A DNA stretch of 10,615 nt. Origin: JBCDBH01 sp039184055 (GTDB lineage: Bacteria; Acidobacteriota; Thermoanaerobaculia; Multivoradales; J023). Under the pieces are notes generated by a model. It made no database searches. It saw nothing but the letters and a program-made list of their open reading frames with translations, and was not told the DNA's origin. Shown here piece by piece: positions 1 to 5,634 of the stretch. The stretch's first letter is position 1; each line of letters begins with the position of its first letter. Position numbers and translations under genes: made by a program. The stretch spans positions 1-10,615 of the forward strand of contig JBCDBH010000202.1 of assembly GCA_039184055.1 (NCBI GenBank). The letters run 5' to 3'.

Positions 1-120
1 CGCGCCGCGAAGTTCCGGCTCAGCGTGGGAGCGCCGCTCCCCGAGAAGGTGACGGGCCCGCCCGCGACCCGGGAGCAAATCGCCAAGATCAAGGCGCGGA
101 CGCTGGGAGTCGACGCGTGA
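1..120 (+). CDS. C-terminal end of an unidentified protein (5' end outside window)
   Basis: Frame 1 is open from the window edge to a TGA at 118-120 and gives 39 residues ending in KARTLGVDA. The tail is basic and helical (around REQIAKIKAR) with a Pro-rich stretch before it. It is too short to identify. Its stop codon overlaps the GTG start of the next gene in a GTGA junction, which suggests translational coupling and a functional pair. Members of the next gene's family often sit beside a partner called TcmP, but nothing in these 39 residues shows that this is TcmP. It lies in the inferred mobile element. I am fairly sure it is coding because of the open frame, the G/C-ending codons and the tight overlap. 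Confidence 0.6.
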   Translation, partial: RAAKFRLSVGAPLPEKVTGPPATREQIAKIKARTLGVDA

Positions 121-1106
121 GTGATCTTCGTCCTGTATCCCGATCTCAGTGGCCGCGCCTTGCAACCGGTATTTCCTGGGCGCATGCCAGCTGGAACCCT
201 TGGACAGGCTGCGCGAAGGTCAGCGAGGGCTGCCGCCACTGCTACGCGGAGACCTTTGCTAAGAATCGCCAGGGTCGCGACATCTGGGGACCAAACAAGC
301 CACGTCCGCGTACGAGAGACTGGTCGAAGATTCGCAAGCTCCGCTGGATGGCACGCGATCCTGAGGCGCGCCAGTTCTTGGGTCTCGAACCGGGTGAACG
401 TCTTCGGGTCTTTGTTGCCTCGATGGCGGATTGGGCCGAAGGTCGCGAGGATCAGCGGCCGATCGTTGCCGACATGTGGGACGTGATCCGCGAGGCGTAC
501 GAGCTCGACTTCTTAATGCTGAGTAAGCGGCTCCAGAACGTGCCCGGCCTCCTGCCACCGGACTGGGCCGAGGGGTGGCCCCATGTGTGGATGGGTGCTT
601 CGATCGAGTCGGGTCTGGATACCCATATCGACGCCCATCTCGGCGAGCCGGTGATCGCGCGGGCGCGCGAGCTTTTGAAGGTGCCGGCAGTGTGCCATTG
701 GGTCTCCTATGAACCGGCGCTTGGGCCGCTGGCATCGGAGCTCGAGCCGTTCCTGCGAGGTCATCATGGGTGGCGGTGCCAGGTGTGCCTGCGCGGCACG
801 TGGGAGCCGGATTTCTTGGGATTGGCAAATCCTTCAAGTCCCGCAGTGTGCCCAAGCTGCCCGGAGCGTGTCGAGCTCGGTGCCGGGTTTGCGCGCGGTG
901 TGAGCTGGGTGGTGTACGGCGGCGAAACGGGGCCGGGACGAAGAGCCGACGAGGACCAATGGGCGTGGGACATGCTCGGGCTCTGCGACGGTGTCAACCT
1001 CTCGGGCTGGTACAAGCAAAAGAGTGCGGCGCGCCCCGGGAAAGTTCCGGCGCATTTTGAAGGCTTTCAGCGACTGCCCTACCTCGATCGGGAGGTGTGG
1101 TCGTGA
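117..1106 (+). CDS. DUF5131 / phage Gp37-Gp68 family (three-Cys-motif) protein
   Basis: This 329-residue protein starts at GTG 117, with GGGAG about 8 bases upstream, inside the stop of the previous gene. The N-terminus has the family hallmark: W-N-P-W-T-G-C, then C32, C39 and C42 followed by Y-A-E, a cysteine cluster recalling radical-SAM iron-sulfur ligands. Later family motifs are visible: LSKR near 135-138, a W-M-G-A-S segment near 158, YGGETGPG near 267-274, and a C-terminal W-Y-K-Q. The family is common in phages and integrated elements, and I know of no established reaction for it. An extra segment carries two CxxC pairs (C221/C224 and C245/C248), which looks like a zinc ribbon inserted before the GGETGPG motif. 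It is followed after 30 bp by an unknown gene with its own ribosome binding site. Family assignment is firm; function is unknown. Confidence 0.88.
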   Translation: MSDLRPVSRSQWPRLATGISWAHASWNPWTGCAKVSEGCRHCYAETFAKNRQGRDIWGPNKPRPRTRDWSKIRKLRWMARDPEARQFLGLEPGERLRVFVASMADWAEGREDQRPIVADMWDVIREAYELDFLMLSKRLQNVPGLLPPDWAEGWPHVWMGASIESGLDTHIDAHLGEPVIARARELLKVPAVCHWVSYEPALGPLASELEPFLRGHHGWRCQVCLRGTWEPDFLGLANPSSPAVCPSCPERVELGAGFARGVSWVVYGGETGPGRRADEDQWAWDMLGLCDGVNLSGWYKQKSAARPGKVPAHFEGFQRLPYLDREVWS

Positions 1107-1110
1107 GGGG

Positions 1111-1116
1111 TATACT
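1111..1116 (+). promoter_or_regulatory. Possible -10 element (TATACT) before the small Trp-rich gene
   Basis: TATACT matches five of six bases of the sigma-70 -10 consensus and is AT-rich for this sequence. It lies in the 30-bp gap after the DUF5131 gene, with the GGAGG of the next gene nine bases downstream, so a transcript could start around 1123. The -35 position (about 1088-1093, TCGGGA) is a poor match. This is a weak call based on one hexamer and its position. Confidence 0.25.
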
Positions 1117-1136
1117 CGCACCTTGGAGGTATCAAT

Positions 1137-1544
1137 ATGTCGATCGACCAGGCGGTGAGACTCAAGCCGGAGCGCGTGCAAGCAGAGCTGCTAAAGCTCG
1201 GTCGTGCGCTGCGGGTCCCGACTTCGCTCGAGCAGTGTGTGATCAGAGAAGCGATCGATGCCGAAGTTCGGAAAGTGCGCGCACAGTCGCTTGGCTTTGC
1301 AACCGTGGCCGAGCAAGAGAAGTACGAGCGCACGATGCTTTTTACCTGCAGGATAGAGGGTCAGAGTCTGCTGGACCTTGCTCGCGAGCTCGATACACGA
1401 AGCTCGGTACGCCGGGTTGTCGACTGGGTGTCATCCTGGTGGGGCTACCGTCGATATTGGCTCGAGGATCTGGATTTCTGGTGGGTGGTGCGCGGGCGGC
1501 CAAAGGTGCGTTCTTTCCTATCGCGCTGGCGGGCGGTCAGATAG
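1137..1544 (+). CDS. Small Trp-rich protein of unknown function (mobile-element cargo)
   Basis: This 135-residue protein starts at ATG 1137 with a strong GGAGG at 1125-1129, seven bases upstream, so the start is well supported. I do not recognise the family. Residues 1-65 look helical and charged (a segment around REAIDAEVRKVRAQ). The last 45 residues are rich in Trp and Arg: W97, W101, W102, W108, W115, W116 and W131, with many basic residues and a basic C-terminus. There is no signal peptide or clear transmembrane helix. It sits between the DUF5131 gene and the winged-helix gene, all on the plus strand and closely spaced, so it is probably expressed as part of the mobile element. A structural or nucleic-acid-binding role would be a guess. 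Confidence 0.72.
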   Translation: MSIDQAVRLKPERVQAELLKLGRALRVPTSLEQCVIREAIDAEVRKVRAQSLGFATVAEQEKYERTMLFTCRIEGQSLLDLARELDTRSSVRRVVDWVSSWWGYRRYWLEDLDFWWVVRGRPKVRSFLSRWRAVR

Positions 1545-1587
1545 AACGGGTGTCGACTGGTGGGCCCTGGTGTGCTCGGAGGGCCGC

Positions 1588-1974
1588 ATGAACATCGTCC
1601 TTGACGCCACCGACCGTGAGTTTCTGCGCGAGGCGCTTCGGGCCGAGATCGAGCAGGCGGTGCCCGAGATTGCCCGTGAAGTGCGCGAAGAGCAGCTCTT
1701 AGTCAAGGCCTCCGGTGCGGCGCACATCCTGGGAATCAAGGTTCGGACGTTTCACGAGTTGGTGGAGCGGTGGGAGTGCGATCCGACGGCGCCGAAAGCC
1801 AAAAAGGTGACTGGGCGCGACCGCCAGTGGTACATCCCGCATTTGCGCGAGTGGATCGCGAGCCACTTCGACGAGCTCGCCGAGATCGCCGCTGAGCCAC
1901 GTTTGCCTCGTAAGGGTCGGCGAGGTGTCGGGATCAGGGCTCGCCAGCGTGCCACGCAGGGGGCGTCTCCATGA
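1588..1974 (+). CDS. Small winged-helix DNA-binding protein, candidate excisionase
   Basis: I start this 128-residue protein at ATG 1588 because GGAGG at 1578-1582 sits five bases before it; the frame is open further upstream but would overlap the previous gene. Residues 10-35 form a charged helix. Residues 38-90 read as a MerR/excisionase-like winged helix: a first helix with K-A-S-G-A-A-H-I-L-G-I, a recognition-helix region K-V-R-T-F-H-E-L-V, then a wing with a basic K-K-V-T-G-R-D-R-Q-W-Y-I and a closing helix H-L-R-E-W-I. The C-terminal 25 residues are basic (RLPRKGRRG). Its stop lies 8 bp from the end of the integrase gene on the opposite strand. Small winged-helix proteins beside tyrosine integrases often act as recombination directionality factors. 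A transcriptional regulator of the element is the main alternative. Confidence 0.7.
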   Translation: MNIVLDATDREFLREALRAEIEQAVPEIAREVREEQLLVKASGAAHILGIKVRTFHELVERWECDPTAPKAKKVTGRDRQWYIPHLREWIASHFDELAEIAAEPRLPRKGRRGVGIRARQRATQGASP

Positions 1975-1982
1975 TCGCCGCG

Positions 1983-3227
1983 TTAACGAATCAGATCTCG
2001 GAGGACGGCTTCCCATCGCTCGAGAGCGTCTCGCTTCTCCTCGAGGTAGTCGTACCGGTTGTACACGCGCCGAGACGTGGTCGTGGGCGCGTGGTTCAGG
2101 ATCGCGTCGGTCACATGTGGAGCAATGCCCAGGCGTCCGAGCTCCGTGGCGACGGTGCGGCGGAGGTCGTGCGGCGTGAAGTGCTGAAGATCCAAAGCCT
2201 TGATCGTTCTTCGGGTGGCCTTCACGAGCGCGGTTCGATTGAGGGGCTTGCCGACCGGCTGGCGCGGCGGAAAGAGCCATCGGTCGCTGTCGGCTCGCGA
2301 GGCTACCTCGGTTCGGATGGTGTCGATCAGCTCGGCCGCAAGGTCGACGATGGGCACGATGTGGAGCCTATGGTTTTTCGCGGTCCCGGACGGGACTGCG
2401 AGCACGCGCCTGTTCGGGTCGTAGTGCTCCCACGACGCCGCGCTCACCTCGCCGGGACGGAGGCAGGTCAAAAGCTGAAGCTGGAGCGCGCGAAAGCTGA
2501 TCCGGATGCCGCTCGGTCCGTGGATATCCGTGTCCCAATGGCGCCACACTCGCTGGATCTCGTCACCGGTGAGCGTGCGTTCGCGAGGCGTCTCGCGAAC
2601 GGGGCGCTTGAGGCCTGCCGTTGGATCGGCATCAAGGTGGCCCTCTACGATGAGCCATCGGCTCAGCTGACGAAGCTGCTGGAGCGTCGAGCGTCCCATG
2701 GTCGGGGCGCCGCGCTCGACAGCGGCGTCTACCGCAGCACGGCACGCCACTCGGGTCAGTGCGGCGGGCCCTTGAGCGCCGAGCACCGAGACGCCTGTCG
2801 CATCGGGAAGGACGATGCCCTGGAGCGCGGCGCGGTACCCTGCGATCGTCGACGGACGACGAAGCCTGGCCAGTTCGGCGAGGTAGGATTCCGTCAGTCG
2901 TTCGAGGGTTGCGTCGGGCGCCTCATCGACGGGGTGCGGGTCTTCACCCCTGTCGATCAGGGCTTGGACGCGGCGAGCCTCGTGTCGTGCCTCCGCGAGC
3001 GAAAGGCTCGGATAGTGACCAATGGTCACGCTACGTTGCCGACTGCCTCTTTTGGTGGGTGGCCAATAGTAGCGAAGGGCGAAGGTCAATCGAGAGGTGC
3101 CGTTGATTGGCTTGCCCGCGCGGACGTGCAGTCCGGCACCGGGGCGGGTCGCGTCACTCAGGGTCTTGCTGTCGGTCCGGCCGGCGGCGATGGCTTTCAG
3201 GTCGGCAATGGTGCGGTACGTCGTCAT
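1983..3227 (-). CDS. P4-type tyrosine recombinase (site-specific integrase)
   Basis: It catalyses integration and, with a directionality factor, excision of the element at the attachment site. From ATG 3227 it has 414 residues, the usual size for P4-like integrases. Residues 1-95 match the N-terminal DUF4102 arm-binding domain, including V-T-I-G-H-Y-P-S-L-S-L-A-E-A-R near 67-81. Residues 105-200 form the SAM-like core-binding domain. The catalytic domain has R257 (CLRPGE), K284 (GTAKNH), H353 and R356 (HDLRRT), H379 (LNHA) and the nucleophile Y389 (VYNRYDYLEEKR), so all active-site residues are present and the enzyme is probably functional. The frame stays open upstream to 3383, but that part has no integrase similarity and runs into the tRNA-derived attachment site. 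There is no clear Shine-Dalgarno at 3227. The gene reads away from the attachment site and ends tail to tail with the winged-helix gene. Confidence 0.93.
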   Translation of the reverse strand: MTTYRTIADLKAIAAGRTDSKTLSDATRPGAGLHVRAGKPINGTSRLTFALRYYWPPTKRGSRQRSVTIGHYPSLSLAEARHEARRVQALIDRGEDPHPVDEAPDATLERLTESYLAELARLRRPSTIAGYRAALQGIVLPDATGVSVLGAQGPAALTRVACRAAVDAAVERGAPTMGRSTLQQLRQLSRWLIVEGHLDADPTAGLKRPVRETPRERTLTGDEIQRVWRHWDTDIHGPSGIRISFRALQLQLLTCLRPGEVSAASWEHYDPNRRVLAVPSGTAKNHRLHIVPIVDLAAELIDTIRTEVASRADSDRWLFPPRQPVGKPLNRTALVKATRRTIKALDLQHFTPHDLRRTVATELGRLGIAPHVTDAILNHAPTTTSRRVYNRYDYLEEKRDALERWEAVLRDLIR

Positions 3228-3235
3228 GGTGCCGC

Positions 3236-3263
3236 AGTGTACCTGTTGCGCAGCCGTTGCGAA
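3236..3263 (-). promoter_or_regulatory. Possible integrase promoter (TTCGCA - 16 bp - TACACT)
   Basis: On the minus strand TTCGCA (3258-3263, four of six to the -35 consensus) and TACACT (3236-3241, four of six to the -10 consensus) are 16 bp apart. The -10 ends eight bases before the chosen ATG, which would put the transcript start at or next to the ATG. This fits the lack of a Shine-Dalgarno there. The match is modest. Confidence 0.25.
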
Positions 3264-3369
3264 GCCATTGTGCTCGCATTTGCGCATCCGTTGGCCTGGC
3301 AAGGTTCCGAGAATGCCCGAATTTACTGGATATCGGCGCTCATGCAGGGCGGTGGAATCGGCCTGATAA

Positions 3370-3417
3370 TGATTGTGGATCAAGAGGTCCCCTGTTCAAA
3401 TCAGGGCATCGGTACCA
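3370..3417 (+). other. Attachment-site remnant (attR): 3' half of tRNA-His(GUG)
   Basis: The segment reads as tRNA positions 29-76. The anticodon loop TTGTGGA (3373-3379) has anticodon GTG at 3375-3377, followed by 3' anticodon stem TCAAG. The variable loop is AGGTC. The T-stem CCCTG/CAGGG is perfectly paired around loop TTCAAAT (3395-3401). Then come a seven-base acceptor strand, A73 and an encoded CCA (3415-3417). Upstream there is no D-arm and no acceptor strand complementary to CATCGGT, and pairing of the anticodon stem fails beyond three pairs, so this is not a complete tRNA. A tyrosine integrase starts about 150 bp to the left and reads away. This is the classic scar of integration into the 3' end of a tRNA gene. 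The orientation predicts an intact tRNA-His at the far left end of the element, outside the window. Confidence 0.8.
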
Positions 3418-3469
3418 TCCCACCCCTCCTCACCGTCGCGCAGCCGTTCCTAGTCTCTCGAAACAGTCC

Positions 3470-3859
3470 CTACGCAGACACGAGCGCGACCAAGTCCGCG
3501 CCCACGTCCTGACTCGCATCCCACCACTGAATCGGCACGGATACACGCTGTTCGGTCTCCGTGTGCCGAATGTCTCGATCGCTCAACATGACGACCGGCA
3601 CCGCTAGGGCCTCGGCCGCGATGGCCTCGTTGAGGGCGGTGTAGAACTTCTTGACGCCGCTGGTGACCCAGCCGATGGCGACGACTTCGTCGTTCCGTTG
3701 CGTGAGAGCGTGGAGCTCGGTGGTGATCGCCGGCAGGGTGGCGCGGTGGTCGAAGGGTTCGAGTCGGAGGACGCGGATGTCTTCGAAGTGGGGGTCGAGA
3801 CGCTCTTTGATGGCGTCGACCGCGGCGGCGGGCCAGTCGGTGGCCAGGATGGCTTTCAT
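3470..3859 (-). CDS. Unrecognised 129-residue cytosolic protein
   Basis: I start it at ATG 3859 because AAAGGA (minus strand, 3866-3871) lies at a good distance; the frame is open to 3940 but the extension lacks support. The protein has no signal peptide or membrane segment. It appears to have alternating strands and helices: an initial strand MKAILATDW, a helix AAAVDAIKERL, a strand D-E-V-V-A-I-G-W near 60-67, a helix G-V-K-K-F-Y-T-A-L-N-E-A-I, and a strand VPVVMLSD near 90-97. This suggests a small alpha/beta fold, but I do not recognise a family and see no catalytic motif. It is the first gene on the chromosomal side, about 50 bp from the attachment scar, and is divergent from the 510-residue gene. 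It could be a native neighbour of the tRNA or residue of an older insertion. Confidence 0.65.
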   Translation of the reverse strand: MKAILATDWPAAAVDAIKERLDPHFEDIRVLRLEPFDHRATLPAITTELHALTQRNDEVVAIGWVTSGVKKFYTALNEAIAAEALAVPVVMLSDRDIRHTETEQRVSVPIQWWDASQDVGADLVALVSA

Positions 3860-3882
3860 GGCTAGTCCTTTCGTCTCTTCAC

Positions 3883-3911
3883 AGTGTACGCGGACTTCCC
3901 GGTACTTCGAA
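3883..3911 (-). promoter_or_regulatory. Possible promoter for the 129-residue gene (TTCGAA - 17 bp - TACACT)
   Basis: On the minus strand TTCGAA (3906-3911) and TACACT (3883-3888) are separated by 17 bp and lie 24 bp before the start codon, with the ribosome binding site between. The -10 matches four of six consensus bases and the -35 three of six. Position and spacing are good; the sequence match is modest. Confidence 0.3.
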
Positions 3912-3934
3912 GGTTGAGCACGGAGTGGGTTTCC

Positions 3935-3963
3935 TTGCACACGTCGTGACAGACAGATAGGTT
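3935..3963 (+). promoter_or_regulatory. Possible promoter for the plus-strand operon (TTGCAC - 17 bp - TAGGTT)
   Basis: TTGCAC at 3935-3940 and TAGGTT at 3958-3963 are 17 bp apart in the gap of about 220 bp between two divergent genes. This would give a leader of about 110 bases before ATG 4083. The match is weak, and another sigma factor could be used. No clear operator was seen elsewhere in this gap. Confidence 0.18.
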
Positions 3964-4082
3964 CCTGCTGCCACTCGCCGGTTCGTGACGCGACTCGTGG
4001 CTCGGATTTTCCGGGCGGTCGGATCCTTGGCTGTGCGCGGGTGGAGACCGAGCTGGTCGAGGGCTCGTGGGGGGACGAGGTG

Positions 4083-5615
4083 ATGCAGGCAGTCGTGGGG
4101 ATCGATACGGATGGACGACACGCGGATTTCGATCATTGGCGGGCGGTGTCGGGCCCGGTGCTGGTGCCGCAGGCGCCCACGTCGGTGACGCAGGGGCTGC
4201 GTGAGGAGTATTTGGACAACGCGTTGCCGGAGCAGATGGCGCGGGCGGCGGCGGAGATGGGACTGTCGGCGCCCCCACCGCCTTCGACGCGGGATTTGAT
4301 GCATGTGGCGATCGCGGGGCTGGGTGCGTATGTGGCCGACGGGACGAACGCGGCACGCAAGCTCTGGGATGCCTATGCCGAGCAGACGTGGCCGAGCACG
4401 GTGCAGCAGTCTCAGGTGACGGCGATCGCCGCGAACGGTGGGTCGTGGAATTGGAGTTTCGCGGCGACGGCGTTTTCGGCGGTGGCGGGGGTGGATCGCG
4501 TCGGGGCGATCCGGCGCTTGGCGGGTCTTTGCGATGTCCAGCTGCGGCCGATGAAAGACGGAGGCGTGGGCTTCAACGGACAGGAGTTCGGCTCGGGGCT
4601 CTATTGGCGCTTCACCGCGGCGGCGGTGGCGGCCGTTTTGGTGGAGATCGGCTCGGACCAGACGTTCGGCGACGAGGCGGATGTGCTCAGGCGTTGGCTG
4701 GCGACGTTTCGCGATTGGCTGTTCATTCACGACACTGCCGATGGCTGTATCTGTGTCGGTCAGCGTTATCCCGAGCCCTGGTGGCAACCGGCGATTCGGC
4801 AATTGGGGGCGATGCTCGATCATCTGCTCGGGCGACCACCACGTTTCACCTTTGGCGAGCAGAACCACTACGCCGAGGCGGTGCGGATTTGTCGGCGGCT
4901 CGGTGAGCTCACGCCCGGGAGGTCGCCACGCTCACCACGCAAGGCCGCCGAGTCGCTCCAAGACTCGGGAATGTGGACACGGATTCGGCATCGTGTGTGG
5001 GTGGAAGACGGAGCCATCGAGACGATCGCGGAGGGCTCGATGCATGGCTCGACGCCACCGATTCTGGCGGCGAGCCGGTCGGCGGACGGGCAGCTGCGGG
5101 TGGCGCACACCCATCCGGGCGCGATCCGCGGTCACGGTGGCAAACGTCTCGGCGCGTTCGACGTGGTCGAGCTCGGCAGTCGGATCGAGGCTCAAGTGAC
5201 GCTCGCCGCCGGGCAACCGGAGATCTGGGCGCAACAGGGCTACGCGTTGCCAGGAGCGTTGCCGAGCCGAGCGACGTGGCGGGCCGACGAGCGACAAATC
5301 TCGTCGTGGGTGCCGACGACGGTGCATCGCAACGGCGGTGAAGCGTGGGGCGTGGTGGTCGACCGTGACGGCCTGCGGATCCTCGCGGGCGAAGATGTGG
5401 ATCTTCCCGCCCCGCCGGTCGATCAAGGGGGCGACGACCCATTGACGCCACGGGAGCGCTACAATCGAGCCCTCGCCCACGCACGAAGCGCCGACTACCT
5501 GGCGTTGCAAGGAGACGAACGAGCGGCTCGTGCCCATCTCGGCCGCGTCGCGCGCCTCGTCCCCGATGCGTGGGCCACGCTACCGCTACCCGGATCGGTC
5601 GATGACGACACCTGA
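4083..5615 (+). CDS. Unrecognised ~510-residue protein, helical N-terminal part and beta-rich C-terminal part
   Basis: I prefer ATG 4083, with GGGGA seven bases upstream. An in-frame GTG at 4041 has no good ribosome binding site, but the 14 codons between all end in G or C, so the longer 524-residue form remains possible. There is no signal peptide, so it is probably cytosolic. Residues from about 85 to 270 are helical and Trp-rich (N-G-G-S-W-N-W-S-F-A-A-T-A-F, then F-G-S-G-L-Y-W-R-F, then P-E-P-W-W-Q-P-A-I-R), which could form an alpha/alpha barrel. Residues from about 305 to 440 look beta-rich and include H-T-H-P-G-A-I-R-G-H-G-G. The C-terminal 50 residues look like a tetratricopeptide-type helical pair. 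I know no matching family. It ends 19 bp before the transporter gene, so the two are probably cotranscribed. Confidence 0.75.
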   Translation: MQAVVGIDTDGRHADFDHWRAVSGPVLVPQAPTSVTQGLREEYLDNALPEQMARAAAEMGLSAPPPPSTRDLMHVAIAGLGAYVADGTNAARKLWDAYAEQTWPSTVQQSQVTAIAANGGSWNWSFAATAFSAVAGVDRVGAIRRLAGLCDVQLRPMKDGGVGFNGQEFGSGLYWRFTAAAVAAVLVEIGSDQTFGDEADVLRRWLATFRDWLFIHDTADGCICVGQRYPEPWWQPAIRQLGAMLDHLLGRPPRFTFGEQNHYAEAVRICRRLGELTPGRSPRSPRKAAESLQDSGMWTRIRHRVWVEDGAIETIAEGSMHGSTPPILAASRSADGQLRVAHTHPGAIRGHGGKRLGAFDVVELGSRIEAQVTLAAGQPEIWAQQGYALPGALPSRATWRADERQISSWVPTTVHRNGGEAWGVVVDRDGLRILAGEDVDLPAPPVDQGGDDPLTPRERYNRALAHARSADYLALQGDERAARAHLGRVARLVPDAWATLPLPGSVDDDT

Positions 5616-5634
5616 ACGACTCGAGAGGTGAACG

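Noticed and set aside
3015..3029. Palindrome GTGACC-AAT-GGTCAC as a possible operator or recombination site
   Set aside because: It encodes the conserved T-I-G-H-Y-P region of the integrase arm-binding domain, so the symmetry is best explained by coding constraint and chance.
3228..3383. Upstream extension of the integrase frame to 3383
   Set aside because: The added 52 residues have no integrase-like features and the first codons fall inside the tRNA-derived attachment site; the family domain begins right after ATG 3227.
3335..3417. A complete tRNA gene ending at 3417
   Set aside because: No D-arm or matching acceptor strand can be built upstream, and the anticodon stem pairs for only three bases; only the 3' half is tRNA-like.
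1971..3512. Long plus-strand open frame of 513 codons opposite the integrase
   Set aside because: It is antisense to a clear integrase with a full active site and reads through the tRNA scar; long antisense frames are expected in GC-rich DNA.
3756..3775. T-loop-like GGTTCGAGTC as a sign of another tRNA
   Set aside because: The flanking bases do not form a T-stem and no other tRNA arms are nearby; it lies inside a coding frame.
3879..4868. Long minus-strand open frame of 329 codons opposite the ~510-residue gene
   Set aside because: Its product is dominated by Arg, Pro and His with low-complexity runs, typical of an antisense shadow; the plus-strand frame has ordinary protein composition.
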